From Oceanospirillales bacterium (GTDB taxonomy: Bacteria > Pseudomonadota > Gammaproteobacteria > Pseudomonadales > Endozoicomonadaceae), in the NCBI GenBank assembly GCA_004762125.1, contig SIHQ01000002.1, positions 62,001 through 126,000 on the forward strand: a stretch of 64,000 nucleotides of DNA, read 5' to 3'. How positions within the stretch are numbered: the first letter of the stretch is position 1; each line of letters begins with the position of its first letter. The notes beneath the pieces are model-generated. The model saw nothing but the letters and a program-made list of their open reading frames with translations. It was not told where the DNA came from and searched no databases. Shown piece after piece: positions 53,745-63,085 of the stretch. Position numbers and translations under genes: made by a program.

Positions 53745-54600
53745 TCAGTCAACAAACAGCCGCTGGCTGGCGCTCAATCCCTGCACCCACTTCTGCCCCA
53801 ATGCTTCCGCAAACTCTCGGAGCGCACCATCTCGCCCGATAGCCTGGGTGAAGTGCTGGCCTTCCGGTTGCAGAGTTTTTAGCCATTCCTCCGGATCAAC
53901 TCCCAAACGCTGGAGAATAGGCGGCAGGCTGTGTTCAATGGCTCCGTGTTTATCATCACGTACAGCAGGGCCAGACCAATCAACCAGTTCCAGAAAATCG
54001 GTGAGTACAAAGTGAATTGCAGTGTCTTTTTTCTGCTCCTGTATCCAGAGAGATTTCAACGTTGACGTTTGACACGGCGCGGCTTTCTTTTGTGACTTTT
54101 GCCATTGTCGTATACGCAACTGCAAGGAAGTGAAGTCGGAATCTTCCGGCATCTTCGCCAAGCCTGCTCGCACCGGGTTCAAATCGACATAGGCCATGCA
54201 AGTGAGCAATGCAGCGTCATCGAGCAGAGCCTGGCTTTTAAAACGTCCTTCCCAGAATCGACCTTTGCAGCCATCTTCTTCGTTGGCTTTTCGGGCTAAG
54301 TGTTCGTTCAGGCAGCGCATAAACCAACTTATACTGCAAGCGATTGCGATACTCTTCTGCAAACTCGCTCACTCTGTTTTGCGACGCTTTATCCAGAGCA
54401 GCTCTCGCCAGAAACTGATGCACCAACAGTGAGCCAGTGAAGAGTAGCGTCCAGCGTTGCAATACTTCAGTATCAGCCCAGCTCTTCCAGGCGCTCAACA
54501 ACCCAGGCTTTCCGATGTTCATAATTGGTGCCGGTGAGGCGGTCTTCACCCCACAGAAAAGCTCTGCGTACGCAACGTGCGATGCAGTGGTAGTAGGGTG
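53745..54600 (-). pseudogene. REP-associated tyrosine transposase (RAYT, Y1 type), broken copy 1
   Basis: Read on the minus strand, three frames together give a RAYT protein: YYHCIARCVRRAFLWGEDRL and NYEHRKAWVVERLEELG (stop near 54472), then WADTEVLQRWTLLFTGSLL, then SISWFMRCLNEHLARKAN, GRFWEGRFKSQALLDDAAL and AYVDLNPVRAGLAK. The segment that should carry the catalytic SNHYHVV (HUH) motif between the first two parts is missing, and two frame changes are needed. The true N-terminus is replaced by GTTCGTCT-type repeats (54608-54640). It is inactive. Confidence 0.8.
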
Positions 54601-54728
54601 TCCTCTGTTTGTTCGTCTGTTCGTCTGTTCGTTGTTTCCTCTGTTCGCTCTATTAAATAAAATCCTATAATTGACGTGCAAACTGGATGCCACTATAAAT
54701 TACAAGCTTAGTTAGTTTGACGTGATTT

Positions 54729-55577
54729 ATGCATATGAAATTTAATAATCTGATATTACTTTTTATGATATTGATCATATCTACATCAACTCAAAATGCA
54801 CAGGCTCAAAATCGTTTTTTCTGGTTAGTCAATATCCATAGCGACTTGAGAATTTTTCTACATGGCTTAGTGTCACTCAATCAGCAAGAAGAGGAGCAAA
54901 CTGCAATACTGCATCATATACACAGTTCTCTTACAGGGTGGTGCTCAGAATCGGAGGATTCAAACACCCCTCGTTCACCACAACCTCTCTGTATGCATCA
55001 CATTACTCATCATAACTGGCGCAATACACCTGTAAGAAGAGTCACCTTTAGATCGGGTATTTATAGCGTAGAAAATATTGAGAGAAAGGTAGGAGGGTTG
55101 GAGTCATTGATTTCAGTAATGTCTTTTGTTGGAATGTTTGTTATGCCTCTGACACAGAGTCAGTATTTTCACGGAGTGGAAATTCCAAATACGCAGACTT
55201 CAGCTGAAACGATCATCCCCAGCTTATGTGCTGTAGGAGGAACGGTAGTTCCTTCCTATCCATGCTCGTCGCTTTTAGGTAATTTCCTCAATAGAGCTTC
55301 AAGAAGTGCCGCATTTGGTGAGCAGTGCCTGAACGTTCAGCATGAAAATTCGTTATCTCAAATCATTCACCTTCTAGCGGATGTCAGCATAGAAAATACA
55401 CAGCCGATATACATTCCTAGACTGCAAGTACAGGGCTTCTATCATCATTCACAAGATTCTCTTTGGTTGTTAGTACCACATCCGATAATGATGATACTTG
55501 GCTTAATTCCTCAAAGCAGTCATAACAATTTTCTACACAGAAGCCCAAACCGATGGTTCGGCTATTGGCTCTGGTAG
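54729..55577 (+). CDS. Exported hypothetical protein, His-rich
   Basis: 282 aa, not recognised. Signal peptide LLFMILIISTSTQNAQA. The mature part is rich in histidine (ILHHIHSS, CMHHITHHNW, FYHHSQDS) and has several cysteines (CSE, PLCMH, SLCAV, YPCSS, EQCLN), so metal binding is conceivable. A hydrophobic segment SLISVMSFVGMFVMPLT lies near the middle and another near the C-terminus (IMMILGLIPQ). Low GC. It lies between two RAYT fragments, like a cargo gene. Confidence 0.5.
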   Translation: MHMKFNNLILLFMILIISTSTQNAQAQNRFFWLVNIHSDLRIFLHGLVSLNQQEEEQTAILHHIHSSLTGWCSESEDSNTPRSPQPLCMHHITHHNWRNTPVRRVTFRSGIYSVENIERKVGGLESLISVMSFVGMFVMPLTQSQYFHGVEIPNTQTSAETIIPSLCAVGGTVVPSYPCSSLLGNFLNRASRSAAFGEQCLNVQHENSLSQIIHLLADVSIENTQPIYIPRLQVQGFYHHSQDSLWLLVPHPIMMILGLIPQSSHNNFLHRSPNRWFGYWLW

Positions 55578-55689
55578 TATCGCAGCTACATAGGAAGTAG
55601 TGGGTCAAATCTGCATTCAATTAATGATCTTGCATGTTATAAATAACCAAATCGGAGATCCTTTTTGTTTTATTTTATAACACCAAAAC

Positions 55690-55960
55690 ATGGGACACCC
55701 ACAAAATATCAAAATCAGAAGCCACAAAGTCCTAGCAATGATCCGTAAGGAATATTACGAAATCGAAACGACGGACTAGTGACGGGAGGAGGACAAATCA
55801 AGAGACAAGCGAAGAAAAGGAATCAACTAACCAACAAACAGCCGCCCAACAAACAGCCGCTGGCTGGCGCTAAATCCCTGCACCGACTTCTGCTCTGATG
55901 TTTCCGCAAACTCTCTGAGTGCGCCAACTCGCCCAACAGCCAGGGGGGTGTTCGCTCTGT
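55690..55960 (-). pseudogene. RAYT remnant, copy 2 (3' end only)
   Basis: Bases 55845-55945 repeat the end of copy 1 (the AACAAACAGCCGCTGGCTGG block and the GTTTCCGCAAACTCTC region), with a short duplication of CAACAAACAGCCGC. The GGGACACCCACAAAATAT block at 55692 repeats the one near 53620. It ends near a GTCAAATTTGTGGGTGTCC motif (55957-55975). No open frame remains. The following 190 bases up to the next gene show nothing else. Confidence 0.7.
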
Positions 55961-56168
55961 CAAATTTGTGGGTGTCCGGTGCTTTTTCCGCGGGGTAATT
56001 TTTTACCAGAGCTGTTGATGATTTATTGATAATAACGGCATAAAGATCAAAAAGAAGCGAACTACTTACATTTTAACTAACCCTTCAAGGAACTATTCCT
56101 GCGTAAGAAAGTCTTAAATAGAGCCAATAACGGTGAATGCTTTTTTGAATTGTAGAAAGGAAGTTGCA

Positions 56169-57479
56169 ATGTATACGAAATCAAATCGATGTTTAACAGT
56201 AGTTCGACAGCTGGTCTTTATAGTTTGCTTCTGTCCTTTATGGGCCAACTCTTCAGACAGTACTGAATATAAAACAGAAGCTATCATCGATAATTTGACT
56301 GGTTCAGAGGGTGAATCTTTTGCAAGAGATTTGCTAAAACGACGGAAGGATAATGGAGAGCAGTTCTCCATGCCTGAATTGGCCGATGCTGTCAATAATA
56401 TGCATACAGCCCTTCGTAAACTGGATTTGCTAAATATGAGTGCTGATGATGCTACAGTACTCATTGAAATGCATAAGCTTCTGGACGACTTAAAAACGAG
56501 TAGTTATCCCTATCGCACAACTGTTGAAATACTCTTCAAGGCAACACTTTTGCGAGACTACTTTTATGATGATTTTTACCAGATAACCCAACAAACAGTC
56601 TCCTCCACGTATTACTCGAAAGAGTCACCTCACGTGCACACTGTAGATAACTTATTGACTCGTATTTCTCCAGAGATCGATATGCAAAAACTAAGCTATA
56701 TCGCTTTCCCTGATGACTGGACGGCGAGAGATGTTCTCATTTCTAAAGATGATGTTGTTAGTGGGGGGGGGTTTGACCAACTCTCTCGAATGTTAGATAG
56801 GGAGGATATTATTCTATTGCCCGAATTCAATAATCTTTCTCTGGATGATTTTATTCGTATAGCGCCTTACTCCATTCTTCCTCAGGGTTTGTGTCAAGAG
56901 GCTTTTTGCAAGGCTGATGGAATCTATCAAACCCCAATGATCTTTTGGTTTCATGACTTGGTTCATTCAGCTGACGCGCCGTTGCGCATAGGCAAACAGT
57001 GGAATATTTGTAAGACCAAACTAATTTTTGATAGCAGTTCGTATTCAAACTTAAGTTTCGACGACGGGTTCAGTACACTATGCACTGATAAGATTACCTG
57101 TAATAAGAATGTGCTAAACAGTATTTATTTCAATGCTAATTACAGTTATTTGATAAAGCATGAAAAATTTAAAAAATTTAAAACCACACTAAAATTACTG
57201 CTCTTCACCCTATTGCATGAATTAGATAGTTGCTCTGCTGTAGGAATCATGAACATGGAGGCTTTAGATTTTTTAAAAGCGATAGACGTTACTAGTGAAG
57301 TTTTACAGAACAATGTTTCTGTAGATGAGATAGGAGGCGAGAGTTTAACAAGACGAGACTATTACGCAGCTGTCTTCTGGATTGAAAATGTTAAACGCTT
57401 ACTGATTGACAATAAAATGACAGGTCTGTCTCCAGAAGATTATTCAGAGCTTATTCGCAACTTATTGCTATATCTCTAA
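56169..57479 (+). CDS. Exported protein of the HD-x2-H family (paralogue B)
   Basis: 436 aa. The start is ATG 56169 with GGAAG eight bases upstream; a signal peptide follows (LVFIVCFCPLWANS). It shares motifs with the gene at 40440-41870: DIILLPEFNNLSLDDF, P-x-GL, ADG, TP and FWFHDLVHS with His262, Asp263 and His266. Extra cysteines (CQEAFCKADG) are not in paralogue A. Overall identity is low outside the motifs, so duplication is old. Function unknown; it is flanked by decayed mobile DNA. Confidence 0.6.
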   Translation: MYTKSNRCLTVVRQLVFIVCFCPLWANSSDSTEYKTEAIIDNLTGSEGESFARDLLKRRKDNGEQFSMPELADAVNNMHTALRKLDLLNMSADDATVLIEMHKLLDDLKTSSYPYRTTVEILFKATLLRDYFYDDFYQITQQTVSSTYYSKESPHVHTVDNLLTRISPEIDMQKLSYIAFPDDWTARDVLISKDDVVSGGGFDQLSRMLDREDIILLPEFNNLSLDDFIRIAPYSILPQGLCQEAFCKADGIYQTPMIFWFHDLVHSADAPLRIGKQWNICKTKLIFDSSSYSNLSFDDGFSTLCTDKITCNKNVLNSIYFNANYSYLIKHEKFKKFKTTLKLLLFTLLHELDSCSAVGIMNMEALDFLKAIDVTSEVLQNNVSVDEIGGESLTRRDYYAAVFWIENVKRLLIDNKMTGLSPEDYSELIRNLLLYL

Positions 57480-57564
57480 GAGATGATTGGTTCGTTGCGA
57501 GTACGGTAATACTGAGTACTGAAGATTTGTATTCAATGTGCGTTTGGTGCTTTTGGAACCAGAC

Positions 57565-57599
57565 AAGCCACGAATGCGACAAGCATTTTGTCATGGCTT
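57565..57599. other. Nested hairpin in the gap before the 533-aa gene
   Basis: AAGCCACGA (57565-57573) pairs with TCATGGCTT (57591-57599) with one mismatch, and ATGC/GCAT pair inside it. A second inverted pair, AGATCT, lies near 57640-57665. The 305-base gap has no gene I can support. Confidence 0.35.
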
Positions 57600-57784
57600 G
57601 CAGGTCAAATCGCAAGATTTTACTGTTTTGCTCTTCTGTCAGATCTTAATTGCGAGCAAAGATCTATCTTTCAGAATTTAGATCATCGTTCCAAGAACTT
57701 CGGATGCTGAAACAGTGCGTAACCTGAGTGATATATAACCTATACTCTACTTTTTTATATTAAATTTCAGGGCAGTATAAGCAT

Positions 57785-59386
57785 TTGAGCACTCCACACT
57801 GTATTTATTTCCTTTTACTGGGAATATTATCGAGCCCGATTTGCTTAGCAAGCAATCTGGCAAGTAATTGGAACCATCAAATCAGAGAACTTTTACTTCC
57901 AGAAAATCTTATTATTGAGGCAGATATAAGCCATTATTTGTCTGCTGATTGTCAAAAAGAGCACCAGCTTCGTCAATGGAAGATGGTGATGCCTGTTGGG
58001 CAGGATTGGGGTTATCTGAACGCTTACGATACAGTAGACAAGCAATTAAAGCCTTTTTATTACAACCTAAGTAATCCTTTGCAACCCATCTTCAAACAAA
58101 TACCACTGCCAGAAGAATATAATAATGGCCTGTTGCTTATTGAACGACAGGGGTTTTCTACTACACCGCAAGCCGCTGCCTTTATTCACAAATCAACGGG
58201 CTGTTCGGTTGAGGCTTTTGTTATTTCAAGACCAGATGAAGCAGGTTTCCCTAAGATTACCCCCGTTCCGGATTGCGCATACAAAGACGATGGACCGTCT
58301 TGTTTTGACAAGCCCGTTTCAAGGCGAGTCATAGGCAGTTTCAGTGCTTATATGAATTCGTATCATCTTTTACGTGTGGTTAAAAAAAATCAACCAAATC
58401 ACTTTCAATATCAACATATGGTCAATGCGCCTTATGTCCTTCCCTTTCCTATAATGATACCAAGAGAAATGGATGATTTTCATAATGGAAAATTAGTGCC
58501 GGGAATGAATCAATCTGCAGATATGCAGTCAACAGGCATTTTATTTAATGATAAGGCGCTCTATCTTTACGCTACTGGCAATCTATACAATACGACGGCT
58601 AATACAACTAATCTGATTTACAACTCTCTAGCCTATGGAATATATAATGATGAGTTTCCGGCTATCTTTCATTCAGACAGTCACATTATTGTGTTCCCTG
58701 ACAGTCAGAAATTACAGCATTTCTCATTGACTTTCGGTCATCAATTTTATGCATTTATAACTGACGAAGGCCAGCCTTGCTTAAGAGAGATACCCTATAA
58801 CAACAGTAGAACAGATGAAATATCTGTTCACTACCTTGAAGATAAGCGGTTTTGTGATATTCCACTTTCAACTCGTAACGATATAACCTCTGTTGAAGAT
58901 TACGTAGAAATGCCAGTTCATCGTTATAATAACCCTGATGGATTTGTATTTACAAATATCGTTAATTCAGAAGGCGACAAGAGTGTTTTGGTAACAGCCT
59001 TGCTAACAAACCAAACTGCAGATTTTAAACAACAGTTTTTGTTAGATAACTCCACTTTCGTGAATACTACTCAATTCCAGTTCCATGACTGGAGTGAATT
59101 ATCTAACGATATTTCTATTCCGACTTTTAAGGCTGATTATGTTTTAGCCCTAACCACTACAACAGACACAGGCAAACCGGGCAATCCTTTAATCTTGGCT
59201 TTACATGGATCATGGAGCTTCCCTCCTCAGCCTACTGATCCATCAGAACCCAACATTGTTCAAATTTTCACGGTAGTCATGACTGCAGCAATAGTGGTAA
59301 CAGCAGTAGTGGTAATTGTTACTTTTGCTGCTGTTATTGTTATGGCCCGGCATCGTCGAACACATGGTTATGAAGCTCTAAATTGA
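57785..59386 (+). CDS. Type I membrane surface protein, hypothetical
   Basis: 533 aa, not recognised. The start is a TTG with a weak ribosome-binding site; a signal peptide follows (CIYFLLLGILSSPICLAS). The body is a mostly beta extracytoplasmic domain with paired cysteines (CSVEAF, PDCAYKDDGPSC, QPCLRE, RFCDIP). It ends in a single span (VVMTAAIVVTAVVVIVTFAAVIVMA) and a short basic tail. This topology resembles the beta-helix and CotH-like proteins 20 kb upstream. Low GC. Confidence 0.6.
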   Translation: MSTPHCIYFLLLGILSSPICLASNLASNWNHQIRELLLPENLIIEADISHYLSADCQKEHQLRQWKMVMPVGQDWGYLNAYDTVDKQLKPFYYNLSNPLQPIFKQIPLPEEYNNGLLLIERQGFSTTPQAAAFIHKSTGCSVEAFVISRPDEAGFPKITPVPDCAYKDDGPSCFDKPVSRRVIGSFSAYMNSYHLLRVVKKNQPNHFQYQHMVNAPYVLPFPIMIPREMDDFHNGKLVPGMNQSADMQSTGILFNDKALYLYATGNLYNTTANTTNLIYNSLAYGIYNDEFPAIFHSDSHIIVFPDSQKLQHFSLTFGHQFYAFITDEGQPCLREIPYNNSRTDEISVHYLEDKRFCDIPLSTRNDITSVEDYVEMPVHRYNNPDGFVFTNIVNSEGDKSVLVTALLTNQTADFKQQFLLDNSTFVNTTQFQFHDWSELSNDISIPTFKADYVLALTTTTDTGKPGNPLILALHGSWSFPPQPTDPSEPNIVQIFTVVMTAAIVVTAVVVIVTFAAVIVMARHRRTHGYEALN

Positions 59387-59454
59387 GTTTTCAATTTCGT
59401 ACCCCCCCCTCTATACACACAAGATCTTTTGATTCCTTTGGGGGTAGTTAGCTT

Positions 59455-60030
59455 TTACAAAAAATCGTCTGCAATGAGTCCAGCACTGGGCCAGTCTGAT
59501 GTTAGCAGCGCACCGTGAATAGGCTTGAGCAGTTTAATGTCACGCTGCACCAACTGGGTCAGCGTCGTCTGACTCAGAGTTACACTGGCCAACGCCATCC
59601 GCTGATGTTGACGATGAAGCGTTTCCGCAAATTCTTTGAACGCACCAACTCGCCCAATAGCTTGGGTAGAATGCTGGCCTTCCAGCTGCAGAGTTTTTAA
59701 CCATTCCTCCGGATCAACTCCCAAGCGTTGGAGAATAGGTGGCAGGCTGTGTTCAATGGCTCCGCGTTTATCATCGCGTACAGCACGGCCAGACCAATCA
59801 ACCAGCTCCAGATAATCGGCTAGAGCGAAAGGAATGGCAATGTCTTTTTTCTGCCCCTGTATGCCGAAAAGTTTCAACGTGGACGTCCAGACGCTCAACA
59901 ACCCAGGCTTTCCGATGTTCGTAGTTGGTTCCGGTCAGATGATCTTCACCCCACAGAAAAGTCCTGCGTACGCAACGTTGCCATGCAGTAGTAAGGTGTT
60001 GTGTCTGAACGCGTCTGGCACGGGTCATAC
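59455..60030 (-). pseudogene. RAYT remnant, copy 3 (internal deletion)
   Basis: Minus-strand frames give CVRRTFLWGEDHLTGTNYE and HRKAWVVERLD at the N-terminal side, joined directly (in another frame) to the late segment STLKLFGIQGQKKD and DYLELVDWSGRAVRDDKRGA. Most of the catalytic domain is therefore deleted. The C-terminal part continues to IHGALLTSDWPSAG, longer than copy 1. A GTCAAATTTGTGGCTGTCC motif follows at about 60093-60111, next to the truncated tctC gene. Confidence 0.78.
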
Positions 60031-60121
60031 TTTTTACTGCTTGTGGGAGTCAGGGGAAAAGTAGTCGGCGTGTTGGTGTTGTCAAATCTGTTGTCAAATT
60101 TGTGGCTGTCCTCATTTTCCT

Positions 60122-61078
60122 TCTCCTGAAAAACCTATCAAGGTTACTGTGCCTTATGGTGCTGGTGGTGACTTCGATCTGACTACTCGTGTTTGGGCTG
60201 ATGCCGTAGAGAAAGAGTTAGGCGTCCCCGTTGTGGTGATCAACAAGCCGGGTGATGGTGGCATCGTCGGTACAGCGTTTGTTGCCAACTCAAGAAAAGA
60301 CGGTTACACGCTGATTAATGCGGGCCTTGGTAACATGTTGGTGTCGTCTAACTTCAGCAAAGCACCTTATCAATTCGACAGCTTTACTCCTGTAGTCAAG
60401 ATGACCTCTGTGCCTTTGGCCATTGTTGTGGCTAAAGACAGCCCTTACAAGACCTTCGATGATTTTATTGCCGGAGCCAAAACACAGCGTGTGACTCTGG
60501 GAACATGGGGAGCCTCTTCATCGGGTGCCATTCTGGCTGGTATTATTGCTGATCAAGCTGGATACAAGACAAAGTACGTACACGCCAACAGTGGCTCAAC
60601 ATCCATAGTACCGGTCGTTGGTGGTCACACTGACTGAGTTGTCTCTTTCCCACCGATCTTCGGACTACACGTAAAAGCGGATCGCGCCAGAGCGCTGGTC
60701 ATGAACAAGAAGCTGGAAGCTTATCCAGGCGTTCCTACTTTTGCTGATTACGGAATCGAAGGTGGTTTTGAAGGCTGGTCAAGAATTTTTGTCCCTAAAG
60801 GTGTTCCACAGGAAGTGGTTGAGAAGCTGACTGCGGCGACCAATAAGGTAATGAAGAACCCTAAGGTGATCAAGGCTTATCAGAACATGGGAGTCACTAT
60901 TGATTATCGCTTCGGTGAAGACTGGATTGCAGATATGAAAACCACTTATGGAGTTATGCAAGTAGCTGCTTCAAAAATCAAAAAATGTTTTAAAAAAGCT
61001 GAACGTGTAGGCACACGTAATCGAATGTCTAATCAGTCATTTGCCTGCTTAATCTTTGTACGGGACAAAACTTTCTAG
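60122..61078 (+). pseudogene. tctC: TctC/Bug-type tricarboxylate-binding protein, broken
   Basis: Periplasmic solute-binding protein of tripartite tricarboxylate transporters. From 60122 it reads PEKPIKVTVPYGAGGDFDL, GIVGTAFVANS, ASSSGAILAGI, GGHTD, then an in-frame TGA at 60635, and continues in the same frame with VVSFPPIFGLHVKA, YPGVPTFADYGIEGGFEGW and VPKGVPQEVVEKL. The signal peptide and start are lost where the RAYT/REP material ends. The C-terminus runs on into IS4-element DNA. No tctA or tctB is nearby. Non-functional unless the stop is read through and a start is regained. Confidence 0.85.
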
Positions 61079-61814
61079 AGTCAGTAATCACAAGGCTTTG
61101 GAGGGTATGAGCTGACCCTCCCATCAAGTATCCTGTGTGGTCTCTAACCTCCATACAGTTTACCGAAGTCGTACATGGAAGAAGTCAGCTCATTGGCCGA
61201 GAAGATTGAGGGTATTTTAGCTGATCGAGAATTCATTGGTCATGACTGGTTTCAATGGCTCAATGACCATCATTTGCTCTGCAGGCTTAGGGTAAAAAAT
61301 AACCTGAAGGTGACTGATCGTAATGGTAACGAGACGACGACCGGACGACTATTTCGGAGTGTAAAATTCAATCAAACAGTTATTTGGAACAGTAAGAAAA
61401 AGTGTCCGGTGTTTCCCTCTATATTGGTGCACACCGCAGCTTGAAAGGCCTTCTCATTGTTGTAGCAACCCAAAAGCCTGACAGTATGATCAGTGATTAT
61501 TATAAACGCTGGGGTATAGAAACCTTGTTTGACTGCTTGAAAAGTCGAGGGTTTGATTTGGAGTCTACCCATATGACAGATCCTAAGAAAATGGACAAGC
61601 TGATGGGGATATTAGCACTGGCATTTTGTTGGTGTCTGATAGCGGGTCACTGGGAACACGGCGAAGCTTCAGAGTTTCCCCTTAAAAAGCATGGTCGACC
61701 CGAGAAAAGTTTATTTCGTCTAGGAATTGATATCATTCGGCGAGTGCTCAAGAATTACTGTGCAAAAAGCAACCATGACAATTTTTTGAGGCTATTGAAT
61801 GTTTTGTCCCGTAC
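61058..61814 (+). mobile_element. IS4-family element, internally deleted, with intact inverted repeats
   Basis: Perfect 14-bp terminal inverted repeats: GTACGGGACAAAAC (61058-61071) and GTTTTGTCCCGTAC (61801-61814). The 757-bp length is about half of a complete IS4-family element. The 5' half of the transposase is missing, so the element cannot move by itself but could be moved in trans. No clear target duplication was seen. Confidence 0.82.
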
Positions 61815-61818
61815 TTAG
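61172..61818 (+). pseudogene. IS4-family DDE transposase, 3' part with frameshift
   Basis: First frame: EEVSSLAEKIEGILADREFIG (catalytic Asp in ADREF), to a stop near 61442. After an A-run (GAAAAAG near 61393-61400) the other frame continues GVSLYIGAHRSLKGLL and DYYKRWGIETLFDCLKSRG, which is the IS4 Y-2-R-3-E-6-K signature with the catalytic Glu. It ends at the right inverted repeat. The N-terminal half with the first Asp is absent. Confidence 0.85.
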
Positions 61819-61976
61819 CTTATATTTATATAAAATTATAGATAACAATATTAGAGCGTAAAGTTCTTTTTAATGATCTTGCCGAACTGCTTATATGAAC
61901 TAGATTTTAGTGATCTTGGTTTTTATTGTATTAAATATACTTTAATTTCTATAAGCATATTTTAAGGTCTAGTGAA

Positions 61977-62480
61977 ATGAAAAAAATCATATGTCTTCAG
62001 ATATCGTTACTATTGAAAACTGTGACTTTCTGTTTTTTTTTAAGTATCTTAAACGCTAATTCAGGTGTTATTCCGATTAACGAAACAGATCCTTCAACGG
62101 ATAATGTTTATTCGAAAAAAACCTTTGTTAGGGTCTATTCTTTAGATGAAGAAGATAACTTCAGCTATCTTAATGAAAAATACGCAATGAATGGAGAGTG
62201 CGCCACAAAATTCTCTTCATACAAAACCTGTGTATTTATCATTAATGCTGGCACTCTGTCTCTGGTTATAGACGTCGATGATAAACAACAAACGTTTATT
62301 GAAGCAAAACAGAAGGGGTTCTTGCTGAATGAAGATACAGAAATTGATTATTTTAATTTAAAAATTAAAAGTTATAATTATCCAATACAGTTATATAACG
62401 GGAAGGTTAGTAACAAAAGTGGTTTGGTTTGCTTGGATTCTTTCTGTGAAGCAGCAGGCTTAGAAAACGAAAAGTTATAA
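61977..62480 (+). CDS. Small exported protein, tandem paralogue 1
   Basis: 167 aa, not recognised. Signal peptide (LLLKTVTFCFFLSILNANS) then a mature domain with CATKFSSYKTCVFIINA, GFLLNEDTEIDYFNLKI and a C-terminal CLDSFCEA. The motif order matches the next gene, so the two are tandem duplicates. Two cysteine pairs suggest disulphides. A GGTCTAGTGA leader precedes the ATG. Very low GC. Confidence 0.6.
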   Translation: MKKIICLQISLLLKTVTFCFFLSILNANSGVIPINETDPSTDNVYSKKTFVRVYSLDEEDNFSYLNEKYAMNGECATKFSSYKTCVFIINAGTLSLVIDVDDKQQTFIEAKQKGFLLNEDTEIDYFNLKIKSYNYPIQLYNGKVSNKSGLVCLDSFCEAAGLENEKL

Positions 62481-62512
62481 TATAATTAATCATGTTTTTG
62501 AGATCTAAAAAA

Positions 62513-62980
62513 ATGAAAAGAATTTTATATTTTCAGACACTTTCGATACTAAAAATTGCCACTGTCTGTTTTTTGTTAAATGCTCTGTACGCCAATTCAA
62601 GTGATGATCCGCTTAATAATACTCAGTCAAATGAGTACGAGTCTGCGTCAAAAACATTTGTCGTAAAAATAAAACCACCGAGTGAATATGACTCAAACGA
62701 TGATCCGACTTTCCCAGAATGCGATACAAAGTACGCTTCCTACAAAACATGTGTATTCATCGTTAATAGCAGTAATCACTCTCTTACTGTACTTATCGAT
62801 GAAAAAAATAAACAGCTCTTTAGTGGGAATTTAACGAGCTATTTGCTAAATGAAGATGTCGAAATCAAAACGTATACTTTAAAAGTTACCACTGATGAGT
62901 ATCCATTCGATTTGTTCGATGGTGAAATTAAAAACAGAGATGGTTTAGATTGCGGCGAGGTTTCATGTAAAAACTGGTAA
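62513..62980 (+). CDS. Small exported protein, tandem paralogue 2
   Basis: 155 aa. The start ATG 62513 aligns MKRILYFQTLSILKIATVCF with the first gene's N-terminus; an ATG at 62492 would add seven residues. Shared motifs: CDTKYASYKTCVFIVNS, LLNEDVEIKTYTLKV and CGEVSC near the end. It lies 32 bases after paralogue 1 and may be co-transcribed. Function unknown. Confidence 0.6.
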   Translation: MKRILYFQTLSILKIATVCFLLNALYANSSDDPLNNTQSNEYESASKTFVVKIKPPSEYDSNDDPTFPECDTKYASYKTCVFIVNSSNHSLTVLIDEKNKQLFSGNLTSYLLNEDVEIKTYTLKVTTDEYPFDLFDGEIKNRDGLDCGEVSCKNW

Positions 62981-63085
62981 TGACTGTTTTTTTTATTTGA
63001 GCGAGTGCATGCGAGTATGCATAGGGAAGACATTAAGCCGCACCGTTTGCAATCAATCCTAATACGGAGCGTCCGGTATGCTTGG

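Noticed and set aside
61393-61400. Programmed frameshift in the IS4-family transposase A-run
   Set aside because: IS4-family transposases are normally made from one frame, and the N-terminal half is missing, so ordinary decay explains it.
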